NCBI GenBank assembly: GCA_037043455.1
Contig: JAWPHD010003094.1
Span: 1-64,000, forward strand
DNA: 64,000 nt
Direction of reading: 5' to 3'
DNA from: Cyrtodaria siliqua
Lineage: Eukaryota; Mollusca; Bivalvia; Adapedonta; Hiatellidae
In this document: one piece after another, positions 14,749-30,945 of the stretch
Numbering within the stretch: the first letter of the stretch is position 1
Layout of the letters: each line of letters begins with the position of its first letter
Program-made: the position numbers and the translations under genes
The notes under the pieces: generated by a model
What the model was told of the DNA's origin: nothing
Databases searched by the model: none
What the model saw: only the letters and a program-made list of their open reading frames with translations

Positions 14749-17559
14749 CAAATTAAACACATAACAACAGCCAGGCAACATATCAATCAAACAACAACAT
14801 CAAAACACAATGACAACAGAACCAAATTAAACTTAAATAACAACCGCCGGGCAACATATCAATCAAACAACAACAACAAAACACAATGACAACAGGACCA
14901 AATTAAACTTAAATAACAACAGTCGGGCAACATATCAATCAAACAGCAACATAAACACAATGACCACAGAACCAAATTAAACTGAAATAACAACAGCCAG
15001 GCAACATATCAATCAAACAACATAAACCAAACCCAATGACAACAGAAACAAATTAAACTTAAATAACAACAGCCAGGCAAAATATCAATCAAACAACAAC
15101 ATCAAAACACAATGACAACAGAATCAAATTAAACTTAAATAACAACCGCCGGGCAACATATCAATCAAACAACAACATCAAAACACAATAACAACGGAAC
15201 CAAATTAAACTTAAATAACAACAGTCAGGCAACATATCATCCAAACAACATAAACAAAACACAATAACAACAGAACCAAATTAAACACATAACAACAGCC
15301 AGGCAACATATCAATCAAACAACAACATCAAAACACAATGACAACAGGACCAAATTAAACTTAAATAACAACAGCCAGGCAACATATCAATCAAACAACA
15401 ACATTAAAACACAATGACAACAGAACCAAATTAAACTTAAATAACAACAGCCACGCAACATATCAATCAAAAAACATAAACAAAATACAATGAAAACAGA
15501 ACCAAATTAAACAAATAACAACAGCCAGGCAACGTATCAATCAAACAACAGAATCAAAACACAATGACAACAGAAGCAACTTAAACTTAAATAACAACCG
15601 CCGGGCAGCATATCAATCAAACAACAACAACAAAACACAATGACAACAGGACCAAATTAATTTTAAACAACAACAGCCAGGCAACATATCAATCAAACAA
15701 CAACAACAAAACACAATACCAACATAACCAAATTAAACTTAAACAACAACAGCCAGGCAACATATCAATCAAATAACAACATAAATACAATGACCACAGA
15801 ACCAAATTAAACTTAAATAACAACAGTCAGGCAACATATCATCCAAACAACATAAACAAAACACAATAACAACAGAACCAAATTAAACACATAACAACAG
15901 ACAGGCAACATATCAATCAAACAACAACATCAAAACACAATGACAACAGGACCAAATTAAACTTAAATAACAACAGCCAGGCAACATATCAATCAAACAA
16001 CAACATCAAAACACAATGACAACAGAACCAAATTAAACTTAAATAACAACCGCCGGGAAACATATCAATCAATCAAACAACAACAACAAAACACAATGAC
16101 AACAGGACCAAATTAAACTTAAATAACAACAGTCGGGCAACATATCAATCAAACAGCAACATAAACACAATGACCACAGAACCAAATTAAACTGAAATAA
16201 CAACAGCCAGGCAACATATCAATCAAACAACATAAACCAAACACAATGACAACAGAAACAAATTAAACTTAAATAACAACAGCCAGGCAAAATATCAATC
16301 AAACAACTACATCAAAACACAATGACAACAGAATCAAATTAAACTTAAATAACAACCGCCGGGCAACATATCAATCAAACAACAACATCAAAACACAATA
16401 ACAACAGAACCAAATTAAACTTAAATAACAACAGCCAGGCAACATATCAATCAAACAACAACAAAACACAATGACAACAGAACCAAATTAAACTTAAATA
16501 ACAACAGTCGGGCAACATATCAATCAAACAACAACATAAACACAATGACCACAGAACCAAATTAAACTTAAATAACAACAGCCAGGCAACATATCAATCA
16601 AAAAACATAAACAAAATACAATGAAAACAGAACCAAATTAAACAAATAACAACAGCCAGGCAACGTATTAATCAAACAACAGAATCAAAACACAATGACA
16701 ACAGAAGCAACTTAAACTTAAATAACAACCGCCGGGCAACATATATCAATCAAACAACAACAACAAAACACAATGACAACAGGACCAAATTAATTTTAAA
16801 CAACAACAGCCAGGCAACATATCAATCAAACAACAACAACAAAACACAATACCAACATAACCAAATTAAACTTAAACAACAACAGCCAGGCAACATATCA
16901 ATCAAAATACAATGACCACAGAACCAAATTAAACTTAAATAACAACAGTCAGGCAACATATCATCCAAACAACATAAACAAAACACAATAACAACAAAAC
17001 CAAATTAAACACATAACAACAGTCAGGCAACATATCATCCAAACAACATAAACAAAACACAATAACAACAGAACCAAATTAAACACATAACAACAGCCAG
17101 GCAACATATCAATCAAACAACAACATCAAAACACAATGACAACAGAACCAAATTAAACTTAAATAACAACCGCCGGGCAGCATATCAATCAAACAACAAC
17201 AACAAAACACAATGACAACAGGACCAAATTAAACTTAAATAACAACAGTCGGGCAACATATCAATCAAACAGCAACATAAACACAATGACAACAGAACCA
17301 AATTAAACTGAAATAACAACAGCCAGGCAACATATCAATCAAACAACATAAACCAAACACAATGACAACAGAAACAAATTAAACTTAAATAACAACAGCC
17401 AGGCAAAATATCAATCAAACAACAACATCAAAACACAATGACAACAGAATCAAATTAAACTTAAATAACAACCGCCGGGCAACATATCAATCAAACAACA
17501 ACATCAAAACACAATAACAACAGAACCAAATTAAACTTAAATAACAACAGCCAGGCAAC

Positions 17560-20500
17560 ATATCAATCAAACAACAACAACAAAACACAATACCAACATA
17601 ACCAAATTAAACTTAAACAACAACAGCCAGGCAACATATCAATCAAATAACAACATAAATACAATGACCACAGAACCAAATTAAACTTAAATAACAACAG
17701 TCAGGCAACATATCATCCAAACAACATAAACAAAACACAATAACAACAGAACCAAATTAAACACATAACAACAGCCAGGCAACATATCAATCAAACAACA
17801 ACATCAAAACACAATGACAACAGAACCAAATTAAACTTAAATAACAACCGCCGGGCAACATATCAATCAAACAACAACAACAAAACACAATGACAACAGG
17901 ACCAAATTAAACTTAAATAACAACAGTCGGGCAACATATCAATCAAACAGCAACATAAACACAATGACCACAGAACCAAATTAAACTGAAATAACAACAG
18001 CCAGGCAACATATCAATCAAACAACATAAACCAAACCCAATGACAACAGAAACAAATTAAACTTAAATAACAACAGCCAGGCAAAATATCAATCAAACAA
18101 CAACATCAAAACACAATGACAACAGAATCAAATTAAACTTAAATAACAACCGCCGGGCAACATATCAATCAAACAACAACATCAAAACACAATAACAACA
18201 GAACCAAATTAAACTTAAATAACAACAGTCGGGCAACATATCAATCAAACAACAACATAAACACAATGACCACAGAACCAAATTAAACTTAAATAACAAC
18301 AGCCAGGCAACATATCAATCAAACAACAGAATCAAAACACAATGACAACAGAAGCAACTTAAACTTAAATAACAACCGCCGGGCAGCATATCAATCAAAC
18401 AACAACAACAAAACACAATGACAACAGGACCAAATTAATTGTAAACAACAACAGCCAGGAAACATATCAATCAAACAACAACAACAAAACACAATACCAA
18501 CATAACCAAATTAAACTTAAACAACAACAGCCAGGCAACATATCAATCAAATAACAACATAAATACAATGACCACAGAACCAAATTAAACTTAAATAACA
18601 ACAGTCAGGCAACATATCATCCAAACAACATAAACAAAACACAATAACAACAGAACCAAATTAAACACATAACAACAGCCAGGCAACATATCAATCAAAC
18701 AACAACATCAAAACACAATGACAACAGAACCAAATTAAACTTAAATAACAACCGCCGGGCAACATATCAATCAAACAACAACATCAAAACACAATAACAA
18801 CAGAACCAAATTAAACTTAAATAACAACAGCCAGGCAACATATCAATCAAACAACAACAAAACACAATGACAACAGAACCAAATTAAACTTAAATAACAA
18901 CAGTCGGGCAACATATCAATCAAACAACAACATAAACACAATGACCACAGAACCAAATTAAACTTAAATAACAACAGCCAGGCAACATATCAATCAAAAA
19001 ACATAAACAAAATACAATGAAAACAGAACCAAATTAAACAAATAACAACAGCCAGGCAACGTATCAATCAAACAACAGAATTTAAAACACAATGACAACA
19101 GAAGCAACTTAAACTTAAATAACAACCGCCGGGCAGCATATCAATCAAACAACAACAACAAAACACAATGACAACAGGACCAAATTAATTTTAAACAACA
19201 ACAGCCAGGCAACATATCAATCAAACAACAACAACAAAACACAATACCAACATAACCAAATTAAACTTAAACAACAACAGCCAGGCAACATATCAATCAA
19301 ATAACAACATAAATACAATGACCACAGAACCAAATTAAACTTAAATAACAACAGTCAGGCAACATATCATCCAAACAACATAAGCAAAACACAATAACAA
19401 CAGAACCAAATTAAACACATAACAACAGCCAGGCAACATATCAATCAAACAACAACATCAAAACACAATGACAACAGGACCAAATTAAACTTATATAACA
19501 ACAGCCAGGCAACATATCAATCAAACAACAACATCAAAACACAATGACAACAGAACCAAATTAAACTTAAATAACAACCGCCGGGCAACATATCAATCAA
19601 ACAACAACAACAAAACACAATGACAACAGGACCAAATTAAACTAAAATAACAACAGTCGGGCAACATATCAATCAAACAGCAACATAAACACAATGACCA
19701 CAGAACCAAATTAAACTGAAATAACAACAGCCAGGCAACATATCAATCAAACAACATAAACCAAACACAATGACAACAGAAACAAATTAAACTTAAATAA
19801 CAACAGCCAGGCAAACTATCAATCAACCAACAACATCAAAACACAATGACAACAGAATCAAATTAAACTTAAATAACAACCGCCGGGCAACATATCAATC
19901 AAACAACAACATCAAAACACAATAACAACAGAACCAAATTAAACTTAAATAACAACCGCCGGGCAACATATCAATCAAACAACAACAACAAAACACAATG
20001 ACAACAGGACCAAATTAATTTTAAACAACAACAGCCAGGCAACATATCAATCAAACAACAAAAACAAAACACAATACCAACATAACCAAATTAAACTTAA
20101 ACAACAACAGCCAGGCAACATATCAATCAAATAACAACATAAATACAATGACCACAGAACCAAATTAAACTTAAATAACAACAGTCAGGCAACATATCAT
20201 CCAAACAACATAAACAAAACACAATAACAACAGAACCAAATTAAACACATAACAACAGCCGGGCAACATATCAATCAAACAACAACATCAAAACACAATA
20301 ACAACAGAACCAAATTAAACTTAAATAACAACAGCCAGGCAACATATCAATCAAACAACAACATCAAAACACAATGACAACAGAACCAAATTAAACTTAA
20401 ATAACAACCGCCGGGCAACATATCAATCAAACAACAACAACAAAACACAATGACAACAGGACCAAATTAAACTTAAATAACAACAGTCGGGCAACATATC

Positions 20501-23500
20501 AATCAAACAGCAACATAAACACAATGACCACAGAACCAAATTAAACTAAAATAACAACAGCCAGACAACATATCAATCAAACAACATAAACCAAACACAA
20601 TGACAACAGAAACAAATTAAACTTAAATAACAACAGCCAGGCAACATATCAATCAAAAAACATAAACAAAATACAATGAAAACAGAACCAAATTAAACAA
20701 ATAACAACAGCCAGGCAACGTATCAATCAAACAACAGAATTTAAAACACAATGACAACAGAAGCAACTTAAACTTAAATAACAACCGCCGGGCAGCATAT
20801 CAATCAAACAACAACAACAAAACACAATGACAACAGGACCAAATTAATTTTAAACAACAACAGCCAGGCAACATATCAATCAAACAACAACAACAAAACA
20901 CAATACCAACATAACCAAATTAAACTTAAACAACAACAGCCAGGCAACATATCAATCAAATAACAACATAAATACAATGACCACAGAACCAAATTAAACT
21001 TAAATAACAACAGTCAGGCAACATATCATCCAAACAACATAAACAAAACACAATAACAACAGAACCAAATTAAACACATAACAACAGCCAGGCAACATAT
21101 CAATCAAACAACAACATCAAAACACAATGACAACAGAACCAAATTAAACTTAAATAACAACCGCCGGGCAACATATCAATCAAACAACAACAACAAAACA
21201 CAATGACAACAGGACCAAATTAAACTTAAATAACAACAGTCGGGCAACATATCAATCAAACAGCAACATAAACACAATGACCACAGAACCAAATTAAACT
21301 GAAATAACAACAGCCAGGCAACATATCAATCAAACAACATAAACCAAACCCAATGACAACAGAAACAAATTAAACTTAAATAACAACAGCCAGGCAAAAT
21401 ATCAATCAAACAACAACATCAAAACACAATGACAACAGAATCAAATTAAACTTAAATAACAACCGCCGGGCAACATATCAATCAAACAACAACATCAAAA
21501 CACAATAACAACAGAACCAAATTAAACTTAAATAACAACAGTCGGGCAACATATCAATCAAACAACAACATAAACACAATGACCACAGAACCAAATTAAA
21601 CTTAAATAACAACAGCCAGGCAACATATCAATCAAACAACAGAATCAAAACACAATGACAACAGAAGCAACTTAAACTTAAATAACAACCGCCGGGCAGC
21701 ATATCAATCAAACAACAACAACAAAACACAATGACAACAGGACCAAATTAATTGTAAACAACAACAGCCAGGCAACATATCAATCAAACAACAACAACAA
21801 AACACAATACCAACATAACCAAATTAAACTTAAACAACAACAGCCAGGCAACATATCAATCAAATAACAACATAAATACAATGACCACAGAACCAAATTA
21901 AACTTAAATAACAACAGTCAGGCAACATATCATCCAAACAACATAAACAAAACACAATAACAACAGAACCAAATTAAACACATAACAACAGCCAGGCAAC
22001 ATATCAATCAAACAACAACATCAAAACACAATGACAACAGAACCAAATTAAACTTAAATAACAACCGCCGGGCAACATATCAATCAAACAACAACATCAA
22101 AACACAATAACAACAGAACCAAATTAAACTTAAATAACAACAGCCAGGCAACATATCAATCAAACAACAACAAAACACAATGACAACAGAACCAAATTAA
22201 ACTTAAATAACAACAGTCGGGCAACATATCAATCAAACAACAACATAAACACAATGACCACAGAACCAAATTAAACTTAAATAACAACAGCCAGGCAACA
22301 TATCAATCAAAAAACATAAACAAAATACAATGAAAACAGAACCAAATTAAACAAATAACAACAGCCAGGCAACGTATCAATCAAACAACAGAATTTAAAA
22401 CACAATGACAACAGAAGCAACTTAAACTTAAATAACAACCGCCGGGCAGCATATCAATCAAACAACAACAACAAAACACAATGACAACAGGACCAAATTA
22501 ATTTTAAACAACAACAGCCAGGCAACATATCAATCAAACAACAACAACAAAACACAATACCAACATAACCAAATTAAACTTAAACAACAACAGCCAGGCA
22601 ACATATCAATCAAATAACAACATAAATACAATGACCACAGAACCAAATTAAACTTAAATAACAACAGTCAGGCAACATATCATCCAAACAACATAAACAA
22701 AACACAATAACAACAGAACCAAATTAAACACATAACAACAGCCAGGCAACATATCAATCAAACAACAACATCAAAACACAATGACAACAGGACCAAATTA
22801 AACTTATATAACAACAGCCAGGCAACATATCAATCAAACAACAACATCAAAACACAATGACAACAGAACCAAATTAAACTTAAATAACAACCGCCGGGCA
22901 ACATATCAATCAAACAACAACAACAAAACACAATGACAACAGGACCAAATTAAACTAAAATAACAACAGTCGGGCAACATATCAATCAAACAGCAACATA
23001 AACACAATGACCACAGAACCAAATTAAACTGAAATAACAACAGCCAGGCAACATATCAATCAAACAACATAAACCAAACACAATGACAACAGAAACAAAT
23101 TAAACTTAAATAACAACAGCCAGGCAAACTATCAATCAACCAACAACATCAAAACACAATGACAACAGAATCAAATTAAACTTAAATAACAACCGCCGGG
23201 CAACATATCAATCAAACAACAACATCAAAACACAATAACAACAGAACCAAATTAAACTTAAATAACAACCGCCGGGCAACATATCAATCAAACAACAACA
23301 ACAAAACACAATGACAACAGGACCAAATTAATTTTAAACAACAACAGCCAGGCAACATATCAATCAAACAACAAAAACAAAACACAATACCAACATAACC
23401 AAATTAAACTTAAACAACAACAGCCAGGCAACATATCAATCAAATAACAACATAAATACAATGACCACAGAACCAAATTAAACTTAAATAACAACAGTCA

Positions 23501-24443
23501 GGCAACATATCATCCAAACAACATAAACAAAACACAATAACAACAGAACCAAATTAAACACATAACAACAGCCAGGCAACATATCAATCGAACAACAACA
23601 TCAAAACACAATGACAACAGGACCAAATTAAACTTAAATAACAACAGCCAGGCAACATATCAATCAAACAACAACATCAAAACACAATGACAACAGAACC
23701 AAATTAAACTTAAATAACAACCGCCGGGCAACATATCAATCAAACAACAACAACAAAACACAATGACAACAGGACCAAATTAAACTTAAATAACAACAGT
23801 CGGGCAACATATCAATCAAACAGCAACATAAACACAATGACCACAGAACCAAATTAAACTAAAATAACAACAGCCAGACAACATATCAATCAAACAACAT
23901 AAACCAAACACAATGACAACAGAAACAAATTAAACTTAAATAACAACAGCCAGGCAACATATCAATCAAAAAACATAAACAAAATACAATGAAAACAGAA
24001 CCAAATTAAACAAATAACAACAGCCAGGCAACGTATCAATCAAACAACAGAATTTAAAACACAATGACAACAGAAGCAACTTAAACTTAAATAACAACCG
24101 CCGGGCAGCATATCAATCAAACAACAACAACAAAACACAATGACAACAGGACCAAATTAATTTTAAACAACAACAGCCAGGCAACATATCAATCAAACAA
24201 CAACAACAAAACACAATACCAACATAACCAAATTAAACTTAAACAACAACAGCCAGGCAACATATCAATCAAATAACAACATAAATACAATGACCACAGA
24301 ACCAAATTAAACTTAAATAACAACAGTCAGGCAACATATCATCCAAACAACATAAACAAAACACAATAACAACAGAACCAAATTAAACACATAACAACAG
24401 CCAGGCAACATATCAATCAAACAACAACATCAAAACACAATGA
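17560..24443. repeat. Recent tandem duplication in array, period 3313 bp
   Basis: Copies are about 17560-21130 and 20873-24443. Private variants recur at exactly 3313 bp: AATTAATTGTAAAC (18434, 21747), GAATTTAAAAC (19079, 22392), AAACTTATATAAC (about 19487, 22800), GGCAAACTATC with CAACCAACAAC (about 19811, 23124), CAACAAAAACAAAAC (about 20057, 23370) and CAGCCAGACAAC (about 20560, 23873). I noticed only a handful of differences, for example CCAGGAAAC versus CCAGGCAAC at 18477 and TAAGCAAAAC versus TAAACAAAAC at 19381. The unit is about 44 monomers and not a whole number of 1127-bp units. Confidence 0.82.
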
Positions 24444-27400
24444 CAACAGGACCAAATTAAACTTATATAACAACAGCCAGGCAACATATCAATCAAACAA
24501 CAACATCAAAACACAATGACAACAGAACCAAATTAAACTTAAATAACAACCGCCGGGCAACATATCAATCAAACAACAACAACAAAACACAATGACAACA
24601 GGACCAAATTAAACTTAAATAACAACAGTCGGGCAACATATCAATCAAACAGCAACATAAACACAATGACCACAGAACCAAATTAAACTGAAATAACAAC
24701 AGCCAGGCAACATATCAATCAAACAACATAAACCAAACACAATGACAACAGAAACAAATTAAACTTAAATAACAACAGCCAGGCAAAATATCAATCAAAC
24801 AACAACATCAAAACACAATGACAACAGAATCAAATTAAACTTAAATAACAACCGCCGGGCAACATATCAATCAAACAACAACATCAAAACACAATAACAA
24901 CAGAACCAAATTAAACTTAAATAACAACAGCCAGGCAACATATCAATCAAACAACAACAAAACACAATGACAACAGAACCAAATTAAACTTAAATAACAA
25001 CAGTCGGGCAACATATCAATCAAACAACAACATAAACACAATGACCACAGAACCAAATAAAACTTAAATAACAACAGCCAGGCAACATATCAATCAAAAA
25101 ACATAAACAAAATACAATGAAAACAGAACCAAATTAAACAAATAACAACAGCCAGGCAACGTATCAATCAAACAACAGAATCAAAACACAATGACAACAG
25201 AAGCAACTTAAACTTAAATAACAACCGCCGGGCAGCATATCAATCAAACAACAACAACAAAACACAATGACAACAGGACCAAATTAATTTTAAACAACAA
25301 CAGCCAGGCAACATATCAATCAAACAACAACAACAAAACACAATACCAACATAACCAAATTAAACTTAAACAACAACAGCCAGGCAACATATCAATCAAA
25401 TAACAACATAAATACAATGACCACAGAACCAAATTAAACTTAAATAACAACAGTCAGGCAACATATCATCCAAACAACATAAACAAAACACAATAACAAC
25501 AGAACCAAATTAAACACATAACAACAGCCAGGCAACATATCAATCGAACAACAACATAAACACAATGACCACAGAACCAAATTAAACTTAAATAACAACA
25601 GCCAGGCAACATATCAATGAAAAAACATAAACAAAATACAATGAAAACAGAACCAAATTAAACAAATAACAACAGCCAGGCAACATATCAATCAAACAAC
25701 AGAATCAAAACACAATGACAACAGAACCAAATTAAACTTAAATAACAACCGCCGGGCAACATATCAATCAAACAACAACAACAAAACACAATGACAACAG
25801 GACCAAATTAAACTTAAATAACAACAGTCGGGCAACATATCAATCAAACAGCAACATAAACACAATGACCACAGAACCAAATTAAACTGAAATAACAACA
25901 GCCAGACAACATATCAATCAAACAACATAAACCAAACACAATGACAACAGAAACAAATTAAACTTAAATAACAACAGCCAGGCAAAATATCAATCAAACA
26001 ACAACATCAAAACACAATGACAACAGAATCAAATTAAACTTAAATAACAACCGCCGGGCAACATATCAATCGAACAACAACATCAAAACACAATAACAAC
26101 AGAACCAAATTAAACTTAAATAACAACAGCCAGGCAACATATCAATCAAAAAACATGAACAAAATACAATGAAAACAGAACCAAATTAAACAAATAACAA
26201 CAGCCAGGCAACATATCAATCAAACAACAGAATCAAAACACAATGACAACAGAACAACTTAAACTTAAATAACAACCGCCTGGCAGCATATCAATCAAAC
26301 AACAACAACAAAACACAATGACAACAGGACCAAATTAATTTTAAACAACAACAGCCAGGCAACATATCAATCAAACAACAACAACAAAACACAATACCAA
26401 CATAACCATATTAAACTTAAACAACAACAGCCAGACAACATATCAATCAAATAACAACATAAATACAATGACCACAAAACCAAATTAAACTTAAATAACA
26501 ACAGTCAGGCAACATATCATCCAAACAACATAAACAAAACACAATAACAACAGAACCAAATTAAACACATAACAACAGCCAGGCAACATATCAATCAAAC
26601 AACAACATCAAAACACAATGACAACAGGACCAAATTAAACTTAAATAACAACAGCCAGGCAACATACCAATCAAACAACAACATCAAAACACAATGACAA
26701 CAGAACCAAATTAAACTTAAATAACAACCGCCGGGCAACATATCAATCAAACAACAACAACAAAACACAATGACAACAGGACCAAATTAAACTTAAATAA
26801 CAACAGTCGGGCAACATATCAATCAAACAGCAACATAAACACAATGACCACAGAACCAAATTAAACTGAAATAACAACAGCCGGGCAACATATCAATCAA
26901 ACAACATAAACCAAACACAATGACAACAGAAACAAATTAAACTTAAATAACAACAGCCAGGCAAAATATCAATCAAACAACAACATCAAAACACAATGAC
27001 AACAGAATCAAATTAAACTTAAATAACAACCGCCAGGCAACATATCAATCAAACAACAACATCAAAACACAATAACAACAGAACCAAATTAAACTTAAAT
27101 AACAACAGCCAGGCAACATATCAATCAAACAACAACAAAACACAATGACAACAGAACCAAATTAAACTTAAATAACAACAGTCGGGCAACATATCAATCA
27201 AACAACAACATAAACACAATGACCACAGAACCAAATTAAACTTAAATAACAACAGCCAGGCAACATATCAATCAAAAAACATAAACAAAATACAATGAAA
27301 ACAGAACCAAATTAAACAAATAACAAAAGCCAGGCAACGTATCAATCAAACAACAGAATCAAAACACAATGACAACAGAAGCAACTTAAACTTAAATAAC

Positions 27401-28978
27401 AACCGCCGGGCAGCATATCAATCAAACAACAACAACAAAACACAATGACAACAGGACCAAATTAAACTTAAATAACAACAGTCGGGCAACATATCAATCA
27501 AACAGCAACATAAACACAATGACCACAGAACCAAATTAAACTTAAATAACAACAGCCAGGCAACATATCAATCAAAAAACATAAACAAAATACAATGAAA
27601 ACAGAACCAAATTAAACAAATAACAAAAGCCAGGCAACGTATCAATCAAACAACAGAATCAAAACACAATGACAACAGAAGCAACTTAAACTTAAATAAC
27701 AACCGCCGGGCAGCATATCAATCAAACAACAACAACAAAACACAATGACAACAGGACCAAATTAATTTTAAACAACAACAGCCAGGCAACATATCAAACA
27801 ACAACAACAAAACACAATACCAACATAACCAAATTAAACTTAAACAACAACAGCCAGGCAACATATCAATCAAATAACAACATAAATACAATGACCACAG
27901 AACCAAATTAAACTTAAATAACAACAGTCAGGCAACATATCATCCAAACAACATAAACAAAACACAATAACAACAGAACCAAATCAAACACATAACAACA
28001 GCCAGGCAACATATCAATCAAACAACAACATCAAAACACAATGACAACAGGACCAAATTAAAATTAAATAACAACAGCCAGGCAACATATCAATCAGACA
28101 ACAACATCAAAACACAATGACAACAGAACCAAATTAAACTTAAATAACAACCGCCGGGCAACATATCAATCAAACAACAACAACAAAACACAATGACAAC
28201 AGGACCAAATTAAACTTAAATAACAACAGTCGGGCAACATATCAATCAAACAGCAACATAAACACAATGACCACAGAACCAAATTAAACTGAAATAACAA
28301 CAGCCAGGCAACATATCAATCAAACAACGTAAACCAAACACAATGACAACAGAAACAAATTAAACTTAAATAACAACAGCCAGGCAAAATATCAATCAAA
28401 CAACAACATCAAAACACAATGACAACAGAATCAAATTAAACTTAAATAACAACCGCCGGGCAACATATCAATCAAACAACAACATCAAAACACAATAACA
28501 ACAGAACCAAATTAAACTTAAATAACAACAGCCAGGCAACATATCAATCAAACAACAACAAAAAACACAATGACAACAGAACCAAATTAAACTTAAATAA
28601 CAACAGTCGGGCAACATATCAATCAAACAACAACATAAACACAATGACCACAGAACCAAATTAAACTTAAATAACAACAGCTAGGCAACATATCAATAAA
28701 AAAACATAAACAAAATACAATGAAAACAGAACCAAATTAAACAAATAACAACAGCCAGGCAACATATCAATCAAACAACAGAATCAAAACACAATGACAA
28801 CAGAAGCAACTTAAACTTAAATAACAACCGCCGGGCAGCATATCAATCAAACAACAACAACAAAACACAATGACAACAGGACCAAATTAATTTTAAACAA
28901 CAACAGCCAGGCAACATATCAATCAAACAACAACAGTACACAATGACAACAGAACCAAATTAAACTTAAATAACAACA

Positions 28979-30945
28979 GTCGGGCAACATATCAATCAAA
29001 CAACAACATAAACACAATGACCACAGAACCAAATTAAACTTAAATAACAACAGCCAGGCAACATATCAATCAAAAAACATAAACAAAATACAATGAAAAC
29101 AGAACCAAATTAAACAAATAACAACAGCCAGGCAACATATCAATCAAACAACAGAATCAAAACACAATGACAACAGAAGCAACTTAAACTTAAATAACAA
29201 CCGCCTGGCAGCATATCAATCAAACAACAACAACAAAACACAATGACAACAGGACCAAATTAATTTTAAACAACAACAGCCAGTCAACATATCAATCAAA
29301 CAACAACAACAAAACACAATACCAACATAACCATATTAAACTTAAACAACAACAGCCAGGCAACATATCAATCAAATAACAACATAAATACAATGACCAT
29401 AGAACCAAATTAAACTTAAATAACAACAGTCAGGCAACATATCATCCAAACAACATAAACAAAACACAATAACAACAGAACCAAATTAAACACATAACAG
29501 CCAGGCAACATATCAATCAAACAACAACATCAAAACACAATGACAACAGGACCAAATTAAACTTAAATAACAACAGCCAGGCAACATATCAATCAAACAA
29601 CAACATCAAAACACAATGACAACAGAACCAAATTAAACTTAAATAACAACCGCCGGGCAACATATCAATCAAACAACAACAACAAAACACAATGACAACA
29701 GGACCAAATTAAACTTAAATAACAACAGTCGGGCAACATATCAATCAAACAGCAACATAAACACAATGACCACAGAACCAAATTAAACTGAAATAACAAC
29801 AGCCGGGCAACATATCAATCAAACAACATCAACAAAATACAATGAAAACAGAACCAAATTAAACAAATGACAACAGCCAGGCAACATATCAATCAAACAA
29901 CAGAATCAAAACACAATGACAACAGAAGCAACTTAAACTTAAATAACAACCGCCGGGCAGCATATCAATCAAACAACAACAACAAAACACAATGACAACA
30001 GGACCAAATTAATTTTAAACAACAACAGCCAGGCAACATATCAATCAAACAACAACAAAACACAATGACAACAGAACCAAATTAAACTTAAATAACAACA
30101 GTCGGGCAACATATCAATCAAACAACAACATAAACACAATGACCACAGAACCAAATTAAACTTAAATAACAACAGCCAGGCAACATATCAATGAAAAAAC
30201 ATAAACAAAATACAATGAAAACAGAACCAAATTAAACAAATAACAACAGCCAGGCAACATATCAATCAAACAACAGAATCAAAACACAATGACAACAGAA
30301 GCAACTTAAACTTAAATAACAACCGCCTGGCAGCATATCAATCAAACAACAACAACAAAACACAATGACAACAGGACCAAATTAATTTTAAACAACAACC
30401 GCCAGGCAACATATCAATCAAACAACAACAACAAAACACAATACCAACAAAACCATATTAAACTTAAACAACAACAGCCAGGCAACATATCAATCAAATA
30501 ACAACATAAATACAATGACCACAGAACCAAATTAAACTTAAATAACAACAGTCAGGCAACATATCATCCAAACAACATAAACAAAACACAATAACAACAG
30601 AACCAAATTAAACACATAACAGCCAGGCAACATATCAATCAAACAACAACATCAAAACACAATGACAACAGGACCAAATTAAACTTAAATAACAACAGCC
30701 AGGCAACATATCAATCAAACAACAACATCAAAACACAATGACAACAGAACCAAATTAAACTTAAATAACAACCGCCGGGCAACATATCAATCAAACAACA
30801 ACAACAAAACACAATGACAACAGGACCAAATTAAACTTAAATAACAACAGTCGGGCAACATATCAATCAAACAGCAACATAAACACAATGACCACAGAAC
30901 CAAATTAAACTGAAATAACAACAGCCGGGCAACATATCAATCAAA
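28979..30945. repeat. Adjacent higher-order units sharing private variants, offset 1122 bp
   Basis: CGCCTGGCAGC (29203 and 30325), ACCATATTAAAC (about 29331 and 30453) and the shortened CACATAACAGCC (29491 and 30613) recur 1122 bp apart. This is a single nearly complete unit duplicated next to itself. Another CGCCTGGCAGC near 26277 suggests the variant is spread a little further. Confidence 0.68.
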
